64,000 nt of DNA, from NCBI RefSeq assembly GCF_002269345.1, contig NZ_CP022889.1, forward strand, positions 806,001 to 870,000, written 5' to 3'. The notes beneath the pieces are model-generated. The model did not search any database, had not been told where the DNA came from, and saw only the letters and a program-made list of their open reading frames with translations. A program made the position numbers and the translations under genes. This stretch comes from Tsuneonella mangrovi (GTDB taxonomy: Bacteria; Pseudomonadota; Alphaproteobacteria; Sphingomonadales; Sphingomonadaceae). Below are positions 47,347-58,109 of the stretch, piece by piece (the stretch's first letter is position 1; every line of letters begins with the position of its first letter).

Positions 47347-50300
47347 TCCTTGCTCGCTTGCGCAACGATCGAAGACCGTCCGATTGTCGACACCGAGCCG
47401 AGTAGCGAGAGCCACGAGGTAATCCGGAATTCGGTGTCGGTTGCGCTGTACCCGCGCCCGTCGGTCACGATCTCGATATAGGCGCGCCGACCAATGTTCT
47501 TGCCCACTGCGATACCGGTACCGCGCCCGATGGTCGGGTCGGCGCTGACGATCCGCAATCGGTCGAGCCCGATGGCACTGCGCAGCTGGTTGATCGGGTC
47601 GAGCCCGCCGCCGCCGTGGAGCGAGGCCACCGCAGCACCCAGTTGCAGCACGTCGGTCGCCGAAAGCTGCGTGATCGAATCGCCGAACAGCAGCCGCGAG
47701 AGGATCTCTTCCTCGGGCAGCGACGGATTGGAAGTGAACGTGATCCGCGAACGCAATGCGCTACCCTGGACCTTCGCGGTCACTTCGAGGCTGTTCTTGG
47801 TGGTGGTCGCTTCGATATCGAGCCGTGGATCGATCGAGGTGTTCTCATCGAAAGTGATCCGCCCGCGGGTCAGGTCGAACTGCGTGCTGGCGAAAGTATA
47901 GGTGCCGCGCACCGCGCTGGCTGTGCCGCCGATACGCGGATCGGCGGTGGTCCCGCGCAGCCGGATATTTGCGCTCCATTCGCTGTCGAGCCCCATTCCG
48001 CGCACGTCGATCCCATCGTCCGATTTCGCATCGACGAGGTATCGCCACGGGACGCTGGGCGCGCGTTGGGGTGCTGCATCGGCCGGTCGGTTGACTTCAC
48101 GGGTCTTGATCTGCGGCAGCTGGGTGACGTCTGCGGCCGTGCCCAGCTTCCAGCTGGCGCGGTCGATCTGCAACCGGCCCGCAACCATGCCGCCCACACC
48201 GCTCGAAACGATCCGCATCGGGCCGGTAACCGCCGCGGTCAGTCCGCTGGAATCGAGCAACGCGGCATTGTGCGCCGCCAGTCGCAAGTCGAGCTGCGGC
48301 CCGCGCGTCGAGCTCATGCCGCTCAGCCCCACGGTTCCGCTGCCGAGCACGGTCCCGCCGTTGGGAGCAGTACCGGAGAACGAGGTGAGACGCAGCTGCG
48401 AGCCGTCGAAGGTGCCGCGCCCCTTGACCTTGGTCAGGTCGGTCCCGGTCAACCCGCTGCGCAGCCGCAAGTCGTCGCTCGAAATCGAGCCGCGTACTTG
48501 CGGATTGTCGAGCGTCCCGGTCACATCGGCGGCCGCCGAAACCGGGCCGGTGAGGTCGAAGGTGTTGACCGCGACCAGCCGCCACAGCGCGTCGGCCGGA
48601 CCGGCATAGCGCAGCTGCGCAAACAGGTCCCCAGCACGCAATCGATCGAACAGCGTCCCGCTGGCAGGAAGGCTGGCGATGCGCCCCTGCAATCGCCCGA
48701 GTCGTTTGCCGTCGGCGCTGTCGACCACTGCGCGAGTTGCGATCCGGTCACGGTCGAGCTTCATCACCAGCGCAAGATCGATCGGCCGAGAGGTAAGCAG
48801 CAGGCCGGAGCGGGTCAGGCCCTTGACCTGGACTTTCGCCTCGCCGGTCGGAACGCCGTCGGGCTCGCGAGCAAGATCGACCACGCCCGAAATGGAGCCC
48901 CCGAGATCGAGCGCGTCGGATGCAATGTCGGTCAGCGTCAGCGGCATGTCGGCCAGCTGGAGATGCGCGCTCGCTGCACCCGTGCCGAAGCTGCCCTCCG
49001 CGATCATCGAGCCTCCGCCATAATTGAGCTGGGTCGGCTGCAGCTGCCAGCCACCGCCGGGCCGCTTCTCGATCACTGCACGGCGCGGCATGGCGATTGC
49101 GCCATCGCGATAGCTTCCGTTTGCCGCCACGGTGTATCGGCCAGGAGCGGCTTCGGCAGCGAGCTGCAGTCCGAAACGGCTGCCTCGACGCCCGGCAATC
49201 GAGGCGTTTATCGTGCCGATCCCGCCCGCCAGCTTGGCCTTCGCGGCGAAGCGTCCCACGAACATGCGGCCGTAGCTGATGCCCATTGCGAAGACCGATC
49301 CGTCGATCCGGCTGGTTCCATTTGCCAGCGAACCGGTGCCTTTGACCGTTGCCCGCGCGACCGACATCGGAGTCAAACCGCCGAAAACGGCATCGCGAAC
49401 CTTGAGATCGACGGTAAAGTCCTGTCCGCCGTCCCGCGGCTGAAGGCCGATCGTTCCATCGAGCCCGCCGCCCTTCAGCGCCAGTGTCCCGTCCGCTCCA
49501 CCCCCCGCCAAAGCGAGGTCGCCGGTTATCGCGGTCTTCCAGACATCGAGATGCTTGATCGCCAGCGTGGTAGGTCCGCTGGCTGGCGCGGAAAGTGCCA
49601 TCGATCCGGCAAACGGACCCAGTGTCGAGCCGCCCTTGGTCTCGATTCCCAGACCGCCCTCGATCGGGGTGAGCGCCACGCGGACATCGCGCAATCCTGC
49701 AGCGGGAACCGGATTGGCAAACACCAGAACCGCGTCCGGGCCGCGATCGGAATAGGCCCCGTCGATCGTGAACTTGCTGTAGTCGCTGCTGCGCCCTTGG
49801 CCCTTGAGTGTCGTCTTGCCTTGGCCGTACGCTCCGGCAGCGGTCAGCGTGAGCTTCGCTGCATCAAGCTTTAATCGGTTCACGCGAAGCGGCGCACCCG
49901 CGGCCAGCGAAACTCCGCTTGCAAGCCGGATGTCCGGGCCTGCGAGGCTCGCTACAGTCGGGTTCGCTACTTGCGGTACGCGTGCTGTCAGGTTCGCCGA
50001 GAGGCTCCACGCCGCTTTTCCACCAATCGCAAGATCGATCGCGGCTTGGGCATTGGCCTTGCCGACCGACGCGAGTTCGATCCCATTCGCTGTGACTGGG
50101 CCGGTAAACCGGTACGTACTCTTGGCAAGGTCCCCCGCGAACGCCAGCCGAGCAGTGGCCCCGTGGAAATCAAGCGCCAGCCGGTCGCTCGAGATTTTGC
50201 CGCCCGCCAACGTGGCATCGCCGCGCAGGGTGCCGCTGACCAGCCGCGAATCGACTTGCTGCGTGCCGGTGATGACCCGTGCGATCCGGGCATCGAGCGG

Positions 50301-51536
50301 GACCAGCCAGCGCTTGCCGTCGTAGCGTATGGTCGCTTGCTGGAGGATTCCTTCGATCCGGGTCGAACCGGATACGATCTGCGCAACCTGCAGGCGATGC
50401 TCGACCGCAAGCTTGCGGAATGGCCCGTCGAGCATCGCGGAGAGAAGCGCGCCCTCGACTTTGCTTCCCGCTCCGAATGCCGCAGGATCGGTCAGGCGCA
50501 AGTCGACCGCCAGGTCTTTGGCAGCATTGTTACCGAGGTCGATTGCTCCCTTCGCGCTGCCGCGCATCCCTCCTCCGACGACCTGCAATCGGCCATCGAG
50601 CACGCTGTTCACCAGCGTGCCGGCGCCGGAATAGGTCACGGTCTTGCCAGCGAGGCGTGCTGCCACTCCGCTCAGCGCATCGCCCGGCTGCGCATTGCCC
50701 GAAATGGCGTATTGGCCGCCATCGTTGCGCAGCCGGAAAGCGACGAATTGTTTGCCGTCGCGAGTGACCAGACCGCGCCCCTGCCACTGCTTCCACGTTC
50801 CCTTGCCGAACAGTCGCGCATGGTAGCCGGATTTGGACCCGATCAGGCCGGCGACCACGCCGTCCTTCGCAGCGAGGTAATCGAGGTCGAGGTCGAACCT
50901 GTCGCCATCGGGCTCAGCGTCAATCAGCGCGTGCAGCCGGTCCACGTTGCCAAGCTTGCCGTCCGCCTTGAGATAGACCCTGCCTTGCTTGACATCGGCG
51001 CGGGCAAGCAGGTTGATTCTTTGCGCTTCAGCCCCGGCTATGCCGGGAGCCACGGTCAGGTTGTCGATCCGGAAGCGATCGAGCCTGATGTCGAAGTTGG
51101 GTAGCGTGGGCGAATTCGGGTTGGACTTGAGTAGTTGCGGCCTGCGCAGCAGCGTCCCGCGATGCGTCACCAGATTGCGGATATCGAGCCCGCTGGTGAA
51201 CCAGTGGAATGGACGCCAGTCGAGATCGACCTGCGGTATTTGCAGGAAGTCGCCCTTGGGATCGGCCACTGTCACGTCACGCAACACTGCCTTGCCGAAC
51301 AGGTTGCCGTCGATCCGCCCGATCCGGATCTGCATCCCGGACGCAGGCGACATCTTGGCAATCTGGTCGGTCACCAGGCGGTGGCCGATCGGGCTGTTGA
51401 GGACAACTACTGCCACACCGAACAGCAAGAGGACCACGCCGAGGCCGCGCATCGCCATAAACCGCAATCGCCGCCGGAACGACGGGCGAACGACGATCGT
51501 CTGGACCTTTTCTTCAAGGGCAGGATCGTCGGCCAT
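47340..51536 (-). CDS. tamB: Translocation and assembly module protein TamB
   Basis: The protein is 1398 aa. One transmembrane helix (about 30-47) anchors it in the inner membrane; the long periplasmic part is an AsmA-like beta-taco fold with many repeating Gly/Asp-rich strands. The C-terminal DUF490 domain has RITFDENTSIDPRLDIEATT and LLFGDSITQLSATDVLQLGAAVASLHGGGG. It ends SIVAQASKDY. TamB bridges to TamA and is thought to carry phospholipids or barrels between membranes. It starts 1 bp overlapping the tamA stop (TGATG), so tamA and tamB are coupled. Confidence 0.93.
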   Translation of the reverse strand: MADDPALEEKVQTIVVRPSFRRRLRFMAMRGLGVVLLLFGVAVVVLNSPIGHRLVTDQIAKMSPASGMQIRIGRIDGNLFGKAVLRDVTVADPKGDFLQIPQVDLDWRPFHWFTSGLDIRNLVTHRGTLLRRPQLLKSNPNSPTLPNFDIRLDRFRIDNLTVAPGIAGAEAQRINLLARADVKQGRVYLKADGKLGNVDRLHALIDAEPDGDRFDLDLDYLAAKDGVVAGLIGSKSGYHARLFGKGTWKQWQGRGLVTRDGKQFVAFRLRNDGGQYAISGNAQPGDALSGVAARLAGKTVTYSGAGTLVNSVLDGRLQVVGGGMRGSAKGAIDLGNNAAKDLAVDLRLTDPAAFGAGSKVEGALLSAMLDGPFRKLAVEHRLQVAQIVSGSTRIEGILQQATIRYDGKRWLVPLDARIARVITGTQQVDSRLVSGTLRGDATLAGGKISSDRLALDFHGATARLAFAGDLAKSTYRFTGPVTANGIELASVGKANAQAAIDLAIGGKAAWSLSANLTARVPQVANPTVASLAGPDIRLASGVSLAAGAPLRVNRLKLDAAKLTLTAAGAYGQGKTTLKGQGRSSDYSKFTIDGAYSDRGPDAVLVFANPVPAAGLRDVRVALTPIEGGLGIETKGGSTLGPFAGSMALSAPASGPTTLAIKHLDVWKTAITGDLALAGGGADGTLALKGGGLDGTIGLQPRDGGQDFTVDLKVRDAVFGGLTPMSVARATVKGTGSLANGTSRIDGSVFAMGISYGRMFVGRFAAKAKLAGGIGTINASIAGRRGSRFGLQLAAEAAPGRYTVAANGSYRDGAIAMPRRAVIEKRPGGGWQLQPTQLNYGGGSMIAEGSFGTGAASAHLQLADMPLTLTDIASDALDLGGSISGVVDLAREPDGVPTGEAKVQVKGLTRSGLLLTSRPIDLALVMKLDRDRIATRAVVDSADGKRLGRLQGRIASLPASGTLFDRLRAGDLFAQLRYAGPADALWRLVAVNTFDLTGPVSAAADVTGTLDNPQVRGSISSDDLRLRSGLTGTDLTKVKGRGTFDGSQLRLTSFSGTAPNGGTVLGSGTVGLSGMSSTRGPQLDLRLAAHNAALLDSSGLTAAVTGPMRIVSSGVGGMVAGRLQIDRASWKLGTAADVTQLPQIKTREVNRPADAAPQRAPSVPWRYLVDAKSDDGIDVRGMGLDSEWSANIRLRGTTADPRIGGTASAVRGTYTFASTQFDLTRGRITFDENTSIDPRLDIEATTTKNSLEVTAKVQGSALRSRITFTSNPSLPEEEILSRLLFGDSITQLSATDVLQLGAAVASLHGGGGLDPINQLRSAIGLDRLRIVSADPTIGRGTGIAVGKNIGRRAYIEIVTDGRGYSATDTEFRITSWLSLLGSVSTIGRSSIVAQASKDY

Positions 51537-53770
51537 CAGAACGCTTGCCCCAGCGATACATAGACGCCGATCCGGCTGTCGGTCGGGCGCGGGTTGATGG
51601 GGGTCGCAATATCGACGCGCAGCGGCCCGAACCCGGTCAGGTAGCGCACCCCGATCCCTGCCCCGACGCGGACATCATCGAAAGTCGGCGTCACGCTTTG
51701 GCTGACTGCTCCAGCATCGACGAACGGCACGACCTGCAGCGCTCCGTCAAACAACGCGGTACCGATCCGTGCTTCGAGCGAAGCCTCTGCCAAGGAGCGA
51801 CCGCCGGTCGCACCGCCATAGGCGTCGAGCGGGCTGATTGCCTGGTAGGCGTAGCCGCGTACCGACCCGCCGCCACCTGCATAGAATCGCCGTGATGGGG
51901 CAATGGCGGCGAGCGGCGCACCGGGAATGGCACCCAAGCGTACCCGCCCGGCTAGCACAGACTTTGTACCGATCGCCTTGTAGAACGAGGCGTCGACCTG
52001 TGTCCGGACATAGAAGCTCTGCACGCCGTTGTTGGTCGATACTTCGGGGGAAATCCGCCCGGCCAGCCGGTAACCGCGGGTCGGGTTGAGCAAGTCGTCG
52101 GAGGTGTCGATCTGCGCGTAGGTCGGCAGTGCGGCAATGAAGTAGGTGAGGAACGGACTCTTCTTGCCGACTTTCTTCAACTCGCGCTGCCGCGTGGCGA
52201 CCAGCTCGAGGCCGGTGCTCCAGCTGAACGGCTTCTGGAACAGCAGCGTGGAGGTTTTCTCCAGCGTGCCGATCATGGAAAGCGTATCGGCATCGTAGGC
52301 GTCGGTCGAGATCGTCGAGGCAAATGTGTCGATCGTCAGGATCTTGTCGCGGCCGTGGAAGTTGTTCTTGCGAAAGGTGACGCCGCCGAGTTGTTCCTGC
52401 GTGCCGGCAATCGCGCGTACGCGCAGCATCCCTTCGGGCGGGAACAGGTTGCGGTGTTCCCAACTGCCCTGGACGCGGAAACCCTCGCCAGTGCCGTAGC
52501 CGATTGCCCCGGCGATTGTGCGCAGCTTGGCTTCGGTCAGCGCGACATCCATGTCGACCGTGCCTGGCTTGTCGCCATCGGGCTGGGTGACTGCGCGGGG
52601 GGTCACTGTGGCCGATGCAACCAGCCCCGTGGCAACGATCGCCCGGCGCAGGTCCACTGCAAGGCTGCGCCGGTAGACGTCGCCAGCCTTGAACCGGGCA
52701 ATCTCAGCCAGATGATTGCTCGACAAGAAACGCGGTTTGTCGGAAACGACCTGGCCGATCACGAACTTGCCGTTCGGATGCACCGGCATCGCCAGGTCGC
52801 CGGTGAGCGTATCGTGATCGATGAGCAACGACGGCGGGTCGATCTTGGCGAACGGATATCCGCTTTCGCCCAGCGCAGTGTCCAGATTGGCCCGTTGCGC
52901 TTCGATCACGAAGCTCGATAGCGGATCGCCGGTCTGGATCGCGAATGCCTTGCGCAAGGCTTCCGCGTCGGGCGCACGCGACAGGTCTCCGAGGTTGATA
53001 GAGCCGAACTTGAACTGCGTGCCGGGCACGATGTCGAAGCGAACCTGCGGGCGATCGGCGGACTTGATTTCTCCACCGAGCGAGCGGAACACCTGCCCGT
53101 CGTAGTAGCCATAGTCGCGCAGCAGGGTGCCGAGCAGTTCCTCATCCGATCGTGCGCGTACCGCCAATTGGGCGACATTGTCCTTGCCGCTATCCAGCTC
53201 GGCTATCGTCGAGAGCGAACGGTAATGGCTCGCAAAATCCGCGCGCTGGGGGAATGCAGAGGGATCTTCCGGGAAGGCGAGCTCGACTTCTCGCGTAATG
53301 CGCACGACATCGCTGCTCGACTCCGTCGGCTGGTTAGCACCCATGCCAACGTCGGCAAATTCGATCGACGTATCGGGCGACAGCGGAACCAACTGCGGCA
53401 AATCGATCTGGTCGGGCCACGGAAGCGCGATCAGCGGTGAATCGGCAAACGGGGAGTCGGGCTCTGGTGCGTTGGCACTTGCCGCATCATCTCCGGTTTT
53501 TGGCGGAGCACCATGCCCGGCCCAGGCATCGGGATCTGCGACCGCCGAATCAGGGATCAGGTCGCTGGGCGACGTTGGCGGCTGGCTTGCAGCGGTCTTG
53601 TCGGGAGCAGGTGAGGGTGCTGCAGGCGACGCCTGGGTCTGCTGTGGCGGTGAAGAGCTCGCAGCAACCGACTGCGCCAGCGCCGTTCCGGGAATCGCTG
53701 CCAGCGCCAGAACCGACGCGGCAATCAGCTGCAGGCTAGTCGGCGAAACCGATTTGCGGGAGCGAAGCAT
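51536..53770 (-). CDS. tamA: Autotransporter-assembly outer-membrane protein TamA (Omp85 family)
   Basis: The protein is 744 aa. A signal peptide (to about residue 32, GTALAQ) is followed by a 100-residue Pro/Ser/Ala-rich disordered stretch not usual in TamA, then POTRA repeats ([39 protein letters not shown]). The Omp85 barrel follows, with [16 protein letters not shown] (the conserved VRGY loop), and ends VYVSLGQAF. It pairs with tamB. The start [12 protein letters not shown] overlaps bpt by 35 bp; the longer upstream frame is antisense to real bpt sequence. Confidence 0.9.
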   Translation of the reverse strand: MLRSRKSVSPTSLQLIAASVLALAAIPGTALAQSVAASSSPPQQTQASPAAPSPAPDKTAASQPPTSPSDLIPDSAVADPDAWAGHGAPPKTGDDAASANAPEPDSPFADSPLIALPWPDQIDLPQLVPLSPDTSIEFADVGMGANQPTESSSDVVRITREVELAFPEDPSAFPQRADFASHYRSLSTIAELDSGKDNVAQLAVRARSDEELLGTLLRDYGYYDGQVFRSLGGEIKSADRPQVRFDIVPGTQFKFGSINLGDLSRAPDAEALRKAFAIQTGDPLSSFVIEAQRANLDTALGESGYPFAKIDPPSLLIDHDTLTGDLAMPVHPNGKFVIGQVVSDKPRFLSSNHLAEIARFKAGDVYRRSLAVDLRRAIVATGLVASATVTPRAVTQPDGDKPGTVDMDVALTEAKLRTIAGAIGYGTGEGFRVQGSWEHRNLFPPEGMLRVRAIAGTQEQLGGVTFRKNNFHGRDKILTIDTFASTISTDAYDADTLSMIGTLEKTSTLLFQKPFSWSTGLELVATRQRELKKVGKKSPFLTYFIAALPTYAQIDTSDDLLNPTRGYRLAGRISPEVSTNNGVQSFYVRTQVDASFYKAIGTKSVLAGRVRLGAIPGAPLAAIAPSRRFYAGGGGSVRGYAYQAISPLDAYGGATGGRSLAEASLEARIGTALFDGALQVVPFVDAGAVSQSVTPTFDDVRVGAGIGVRYLTGFGPLRVDIATPINPRPTDSRIGVYVSLGQAF

Positions 53771-54578
53771 CCTTGGCCGCGCTTGCCGGCCGGTCTTCTC
53801 GCCGCGGAGCGCGCATGGCGTCGGCAATGAGCCGATCCTGCTCTGCTCGGCTGAGACGCCGCCATCCGTCGCGTTCGAGCAGCTCGAGGGGGCGGTAGCG
53901 GACCTTGTACTGCATCCTGTCGGAGCCCTCGACCCAATAGCCGAGATATACATAGCCCAGGCCTTCCTCGGCAGCGCGGCGGATGTGGTCGAGAATGATG
54001 TAGTTGCCAAGCCCGGTTCGCGCCTCGTGTTCCGGGTCGTAGAACGAGTAGATCATCGACAACCCGTCGCCCTGCCGGTCGGTCAGGCAGGCACCGACGA
54101 GGCGGCCCGGCTGCGACCCTTCGGCGGGCTCCCTGTACTCGATGACATAGCTGGAGACAGGCGTGTGTTCCACCATATCCGCGTAGTCGATGTCGTCCAT
54201 CGCGGCCATGCCGCCCCCCGGGTGACGCACCCCGAGATACTTGCGAAGCAGGTCGAACTGTTCGGTAGTCGCCCATGGACGACACTCGGTAGCAACGAGG
54301 TTGCTGTTGCGTTTCAGGTTACGCTTTTGCGTGCTCGAAGGTTCGAATTCACGCGCGGGGATCCGGACCGAGATACACGCCTGGCAATCGAGGCAGCTCG
54401 GCCGGTAGGCAACCGTCTGGCTGCGGCGGAACCCGATGCGCCCTAATGCTTCGTTGAGCTGGTCGGCGTGCGGGCCCTTGAGTTCGGTGAACACCTTCCG
54501 CTCGCTCCGCCCCGGTAGGTACGGACACGGCGCCGGGCTGGTCACGAAAAACCGGGGGAATCGAACTGGTGCCGTCAC
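53736..54578 (-). CDS. bpt: Aspartate/glutamate leucyltransferase (Bpt, N-end rule)
   Basis: The protein is 280 aa. The arginyl/leucyl-tRNA-protein-transferase fold is marked by [23 protein letters not shown], the cysteine motif [12 protein letters not shown], and [19 protein letters not shown]. It adds leucine to N-terminal Asp/Glu and feeds the ClpS/ClpAP N-degron route. The start is GTG at 54578. The stop is embedded 35 bp into tamA, giving a bpt-tamA-tamB operon. Confidence 0.92.
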   Translation of the reverse strand: MTAPVRFPRFFVTSPAPCPYLPGRSERKVFTELKGPHADQLNEALGRIGFRRSQTVAYRPSCLDCQACISVRIPAREFEPSSTQKRNLKRNSNLVATECRPWATTEQFDLLRKYLGVRHPGGGMAAMDDIDYADMVEHTPVSSYVIEYREPAEGSQPGRLVGACLTDRQGDGLSMIYSFYDPEHEARTGLGNYIILDHIRRAAEEGLGYVYLGYWVEGSDRMQYKVRYRPLELLERDGWRRLSRAEQDRLIADAMRAPRREDRPASAAKDASLPQIGFAD

Positions 54579-54668
54579 GGATCTGGCTGCGTCCTCTTGT
54601 CAGCGAGAATCGGGTGTGGTGCGAACTTGGGAGGACTATGCCTTGCGAGGACCGTCGGTAAAAGACCC

Positions 54669-54689
54669 TTAACCATCTATCTTGGTTAA
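54669..54689. repeat. Palindrome with CtrA-like half-sites in the bpt upstream region
   Basis: TTAACCA and TGGTTAA are perfect arms around a 7-nt centre in an AT-rich 185-bp gap between bpt and ilvA. The half-site TTAACCAT resembles CtrA binding motifs of alphaproteobacteria. It may be an operator of bpt. Confidence 0.4.
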
Positions 54690-54763
54690 CAAAGACTTAT
54701 TTTGCACAACTGATATTTGGTTACTGGCACACCGGGGAAACTACCGGATTCGCGCACCGGGAA

Positions 54764-56014
54764 TCAGTCGAGTTCGACCTGGCTCACGGCGTAACCCTTG
54801 CCCTTGAGCGCAGCGACCAACGCCTCGAGCTGATGCCGATCGCGTGCTTCGCACTCGATATCTGTAATCAGCCCCTTGGCCGGCAGCGTCGTGAAGATCC
54901 GCTGATGGTAAATCTCGATGATGTTGACATTGTGCGCGTCGAACTCGCGCATGACCTTGAACAGCGCGCCGGGGCGATCCTGCAAGGTGATCCGCAGCCG
55001 CGCAAGGCGACCCGACCGCGCGAGGTCGCGCAGCAGGACATTGGCCAGCAAGCGGGTGTCGATATTGCCGCCGCACAGAACCAGCCCGATCTTGCGCCCC
55101 TCGAACCGTTCGGGATGCGCCAGCACCGCCGCCAGTCCGGCCGCGCCAGCGCCTTCGACGACGGTCTTCTCGATCTGCAACAGCAGGCTGACGGCACGCT
55201 CGAGCTGGGCTTCGTCGACCAGCAGGATGTCGTCGACCTGTTCGGCGATCACCTGCGACGTGAATTCCCCGGGGGCCTTGACTGCAATGCCTTCCGCGAG
55301 AGTGTCACCACCGCATGGCAAGTCGGCCCCTTTGATGCGATCGTACATCGAAGGATAGAGCGCCGCCTGCACGCCCACCACATCGAGCGGCGGATCGAGC
55401 GACTTGGCGACGGTCGACATGCCCGAAATGAGCCCGCCGCCACCGATCGGCACGACAATGCAATCGAGATCCGGCGCGTCGGCGAACATTTCGAGCGCGA
55501 CAGTTCCCGCTCCCGCGGCCACGTTCGGATCGTCGAACGGATGGACAAACGTCAGCCCCAGTTCCTTCTCGAGCTTGCGCGCATGGGCGTAGGCCTCGTC
55601 GAACGTTTCGCCTTCGAGCACGACGTTGCCACCGACGCTTTCGGTCTGCATGACTTTTACAGTCGGGGTCGTGCGCGGCATCACGATCGTTACCGGGACG
55701 CCTAGTCGCGTTCCGTGGTAGCTGAGCCCCTGCGAGTGGTTGCCCGCCGAGGCCGCGATTACGCCGCGCGCACGCTGCTCGTCGGTCAGCTGCAGAAGCG
55801 CGTTGAGCGCGCCGCGCTCCTTGTAAGCAGCAGTGAACTGCAGGTTCTCGAACTTGAGCCAGATCTCCGCACCGCAAATCTGCGACAGCGTGATCGAGTG
55901 CATCGTGGGCGTGTGCACCACTGCGCCGGCAATGCGTGTTTGCGCTGCGCGAACGTCGTCGATTGTCAGCGGCAGGTTGGTTGCCGGGCGGCTGGCGGTA
56001 TTGCTCTGGCTCAT
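54764..56014 (-). CDS. ilvA: Threonine ammonia-lyase with C-terminal ACT domain
   Basis: The protein is 416 aa. The PLP lysine is Lys65 in FTAAYKERGALN; SAGNHSQGLSYHGTRLGVP and PIGGGGLISGMSTVA are the substrate and phosphate loops. The C-terminal 75 residues form an ACT domain (LRITLQDRPGALFKVMREFD), which usually mediates allosteric control. The short length resembles the TdcB-like class with ACT rather than the 510-aa E. coli IlvA. It makes 2-oxobutanoate for isoleucine. The start MSQSNTASRP was chosen over upstream in-frame starts. It diverges from the amidohydrolase. Confidence 0.9.
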   Translation of the reverse strand: MSQSNTASRPATNLPLTIDDVRAAQTRIAGAVVHTPTMHSITLSQICGAEIWLKFENLQFTAAYKERGALNALLQLTDEQRARGVIAASAGNHSQGLSYHGTRLGVPVTIVMPRTTPTVKVMQTESVGGNVVLEGETFDEAYAHARKLEKELGLTFVHPFDDPNVAAGAGTVALEMFADAPDLDCIVVPIGGGGLISGMSTVAKSLDPPLDVVGVQAALYPSMYDRIKGADLPCGGDTLAEGIAVKAPGEFTSQVIAEQVDDILLVDEAQLERAVSLLLQIEKTVVEGAGAAGLAAVLAHPERFEGRKIGLVLCGGNIDTRLLANVLLRDLARSGRLARLRITLQDRPGALFKVMREFDAHNVNIIEIYHQRIFTTLPAKGLITDIECEARDRHQLEALVAALKGKGYAVSQVELD

Positions 56015-56105
56015 CGTGCGATGCGCCCTAGGGGATTCCGCGCGCCGGGGGAACACGCGATTTGCCACGCTTTGCACTGCCCGGAAAACCGCTATGGATG
56101 GGGTC

Positions 56106-57776
56106 ATGCCGAAGTTCCGATTGTTCGCCGCTGCCCTTGCTGGCCTGATCGCCCTCCTCTCCGCATCGGTTCATGCCGACACACTGGTCGACAACATCCA
56201 GGGAATTTCGGTCGATCGCGAAGGCAAGGTCACCCGTTTCACCGGGATTTGGATCGACAACAACGGGCGTATCAAACAGTTACTCGCACGCGGTGACAAG
56301 CGACCCGAACACCCGGCCTACGTTGTCGACGGCAAGGGTGAATACGTCCTCCCCGGGCTGATCGATTCGCACCTTCACGTAATGGGCATCGGTTTTGCGT
56401 TGCTGACGCTCGACCTGTCCGACACAACCTCGCTGGCCGAGGCGCAAGCCAAGATCAAAGCCTACGCCGCCGCCAATCCCGACCACCGCTGGATCCTGGG
56501 ATCCGGCTGGAATCAGGAGAAATGGGGACTCGGCCGATTCCCGACCGCGGCCGAAATCGATTCTGTGGTACCCGATCGCCCGGTCTTGCTGGAGCGCGCC
56601 GACGGCCATGCACAGTGGGCCAACAGTGCCGCAATGGCCGCTGCCGGGATCACCGCCAAGACCGCGGACGTGCCGGCTGGCCACATCGAGCGATTGCCCG
56701 GCTCGCGCCAACCGGCAGGCGTTTTCGTCGATGGCGCGGTCTCGCTGTTCGACAAGGTCGTGCCCGAACCGCGCCCGGCCGATCGCGACCTCGCGCTTGC
56801 CAAGGCGCAACAATTGCTGCTGTCCTATGGCGTCACCGCCGCGGCTGACATGGGCACGACAATCGAGGACTGGCAGAGCTTCCGCCGGGCCGGGGATTCG
56901 GGGGGGCTGCGGATCCGCATCATGTCCTACGCACTGGGCACCAAGGCGATGGAACTGATCGGCGGACCGGGACCCACACCGTGGCTCTACAACGACAAGC
57001 TGCACATGGGCGGCGTGAAGCTCTACCTCGACGGCGCGCTCGGTTCGCGCGGAGCGTGGCTGAAAGAGCCCTATTCCGATGATCCGAAGAACACAGGACT
57101 GCCGCGGTTGACGGGCGACCAGTTGCGGAACCTGATGAGCCGCGCGGCGCTCGACCATTTCCAGGTCGCGGTCCACTCGATCGGCGATGCGGCCAATGCG
57201 GAAATGCTCGATGCGATCGACGAACTCTCCGAAACTTACAAGGGCGATCGGCGGTGGCGAATCGAACATGCGCAGATTGTCGATCCGGCGGACATTCCGC
57301 GCTTCGGAGAACACGGGATCATCGCCTCCATGCAGCCTACGCACCAGACCTCTGACCGGCTGATGGCTGAAGCCCGGCTGGGGCCGGACCGGCTCGGCGG
57401 GGCCTACGCCTGGCGCTCGATCGCAGCCGCTGGCGGGCATCTTGCATTCGGTTCCGATGCGCCGGTCGAAAAGCCCGACCCATTCGCCGGGATCGCCGCG
57501 GCGATCAGCCGGACCGATGCCAATGGCGAGCCGTTCGGCGGGTGGATGCCGCAGGAGACGGTCACCAGAGAAACCGCGCTGGCAGCCTATACGGCTGGTG
57601 GCGCGTGGGCCGGATTCGCCGAGGGACGCTTCGGCGAGCTCAAACCCGGCGAATGGGCCGACTTCGTCATCGTCGACCGCGATCCGTTGTTGGCCTCGCC
57701 TGAACAAATCCGCGCCACCCATGTGCTGCAAACATGGGTGGGCGGCGAGAAGTTTTACGAGGCATCCGCGAACTGA
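56106..57776 (+). CDS. Secreted amidohydrolase (family 3)
   Basis: The protein is 556 aa. A signal peptide (cleavage after about residue 24, SVHADT) is followed by the amidohydrolase core: VLPGLIDSHLHVMG (metal-binding HxH), KLYLDGALGSRGAW, HSIGDAANAEMLDAID, IEHAQI, and LAFGSDAPVEKPDPF. This is the YtcJ-like amidohydrolase-3 group acting on amide or N-formyl substrates; the substrate is unknown. Location should be periplasmic. An in-frame ATG at 56094 (MDGVMPKF) is a possible earlier start. A stem-loop at 57841 follows the gene. Confidence 0.88.
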   Translation: MPKFRLFAAALAGLIALLSASVHADTLVDNIQGISVDREGKVTRFTGIWIDNNGRIKQLLARGDKRPEHPAYVVDGKGEYVLPGLIDSHLHVMGIGFALLTLDLSDTTSLAEAQAKIKAYAAANPDHRWILGSGWNQEKWGLGRFPTAAEIDSVVPDRPVLLERADGHAQWANSAAMAAAGITAKTADVPAGHIERLPGSRQPAGVFVDGAVSLFDKVVPEPRPADRDLALAKAQQLLLSYGVTAAADMGTTIEDWQSFRRAGDSGGLRIRIMSYALGTKAMELIGGPGPTPWLYNDKLHMGGVKLYLDGALGSRGAWLKEPYSDDPKNTGLPRLTGDQLRNLMSRAALDHFQVAVHSIGDAANAEMLDAIDELSETYKGDRRWRIEHAQIVDPADIPRFGEHGIIASMQPTHQTSDRLMAEARLGPDRLGGAYAWRSIAAAGGHLAFGSDAPVEKPDPFAGIAAAISRTDANGEPFGGWMPQETVTRETALAAYTAGGAWAGFAEGRFGELKPGEWADFVIVDRDPLLASPEQIRATHVLQTWVGGEKFYEASAN

Positions 57777-58109
57777 GACAGGGAGCCATTAACTCAATGT
57801 CAACTATCGGCTTCTAGGCCGCGAGATACCCCGTTCGGCAATTCGGCACGCGCTTGGCGCGCTGTGCCGAATCCGCATTCTTTTTCCGGGAACACCCCGG
57901 AAATACGAGCGTTAAGGGGCCAAGAGTGTGATTCCCGGTCGGTTTACGTAATCGAATTCGTATCGGCCGGACGTTAAAGGGTTGGATTGTCGCGAGGGAA
58001 CCGGGCGGAATTTACAAGCAATTGCTCTCATTTGCGGTTGCTTCAGGCCCTTACATCCCTTAAGCCGTTCCACAGATCGAATTTATTGCTTCTAGAGGGA
58101 GACACTAGA
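57777..58109. other. 333-bp intergenic region, hairpins only
   Basis: No gene is visible. It holds a stem-loop at 57841-57872, a 7-bp hairpin TTCCGGG/CCCGGAA (57884-57902), and an AT-richer stretch up to the ribosome binding site AGAGGGAGAC just before the 58110 gene, whose promoter should lie here. No clear -35/-10 pair was found. Confidence 0.6.
57841..57872 (+). terminator. Stem-loop after the amidohydrolase gene
   Basis: ATTCGGCAC pairs with GTGCCGAAT, with an inner GCGC/GCGC stem and a 3-nt bulge. CCGCATTCTTTTT follows, so a weak rho-independent terminator is likely. Confidence 0.55.

Noticed and set aside
47616-49874. 752-aa frame antisense to tamB
   Set aside because: Shadow frame in GC-rich DNA; no domain, no ribosome binding site, and tamB explains the region.
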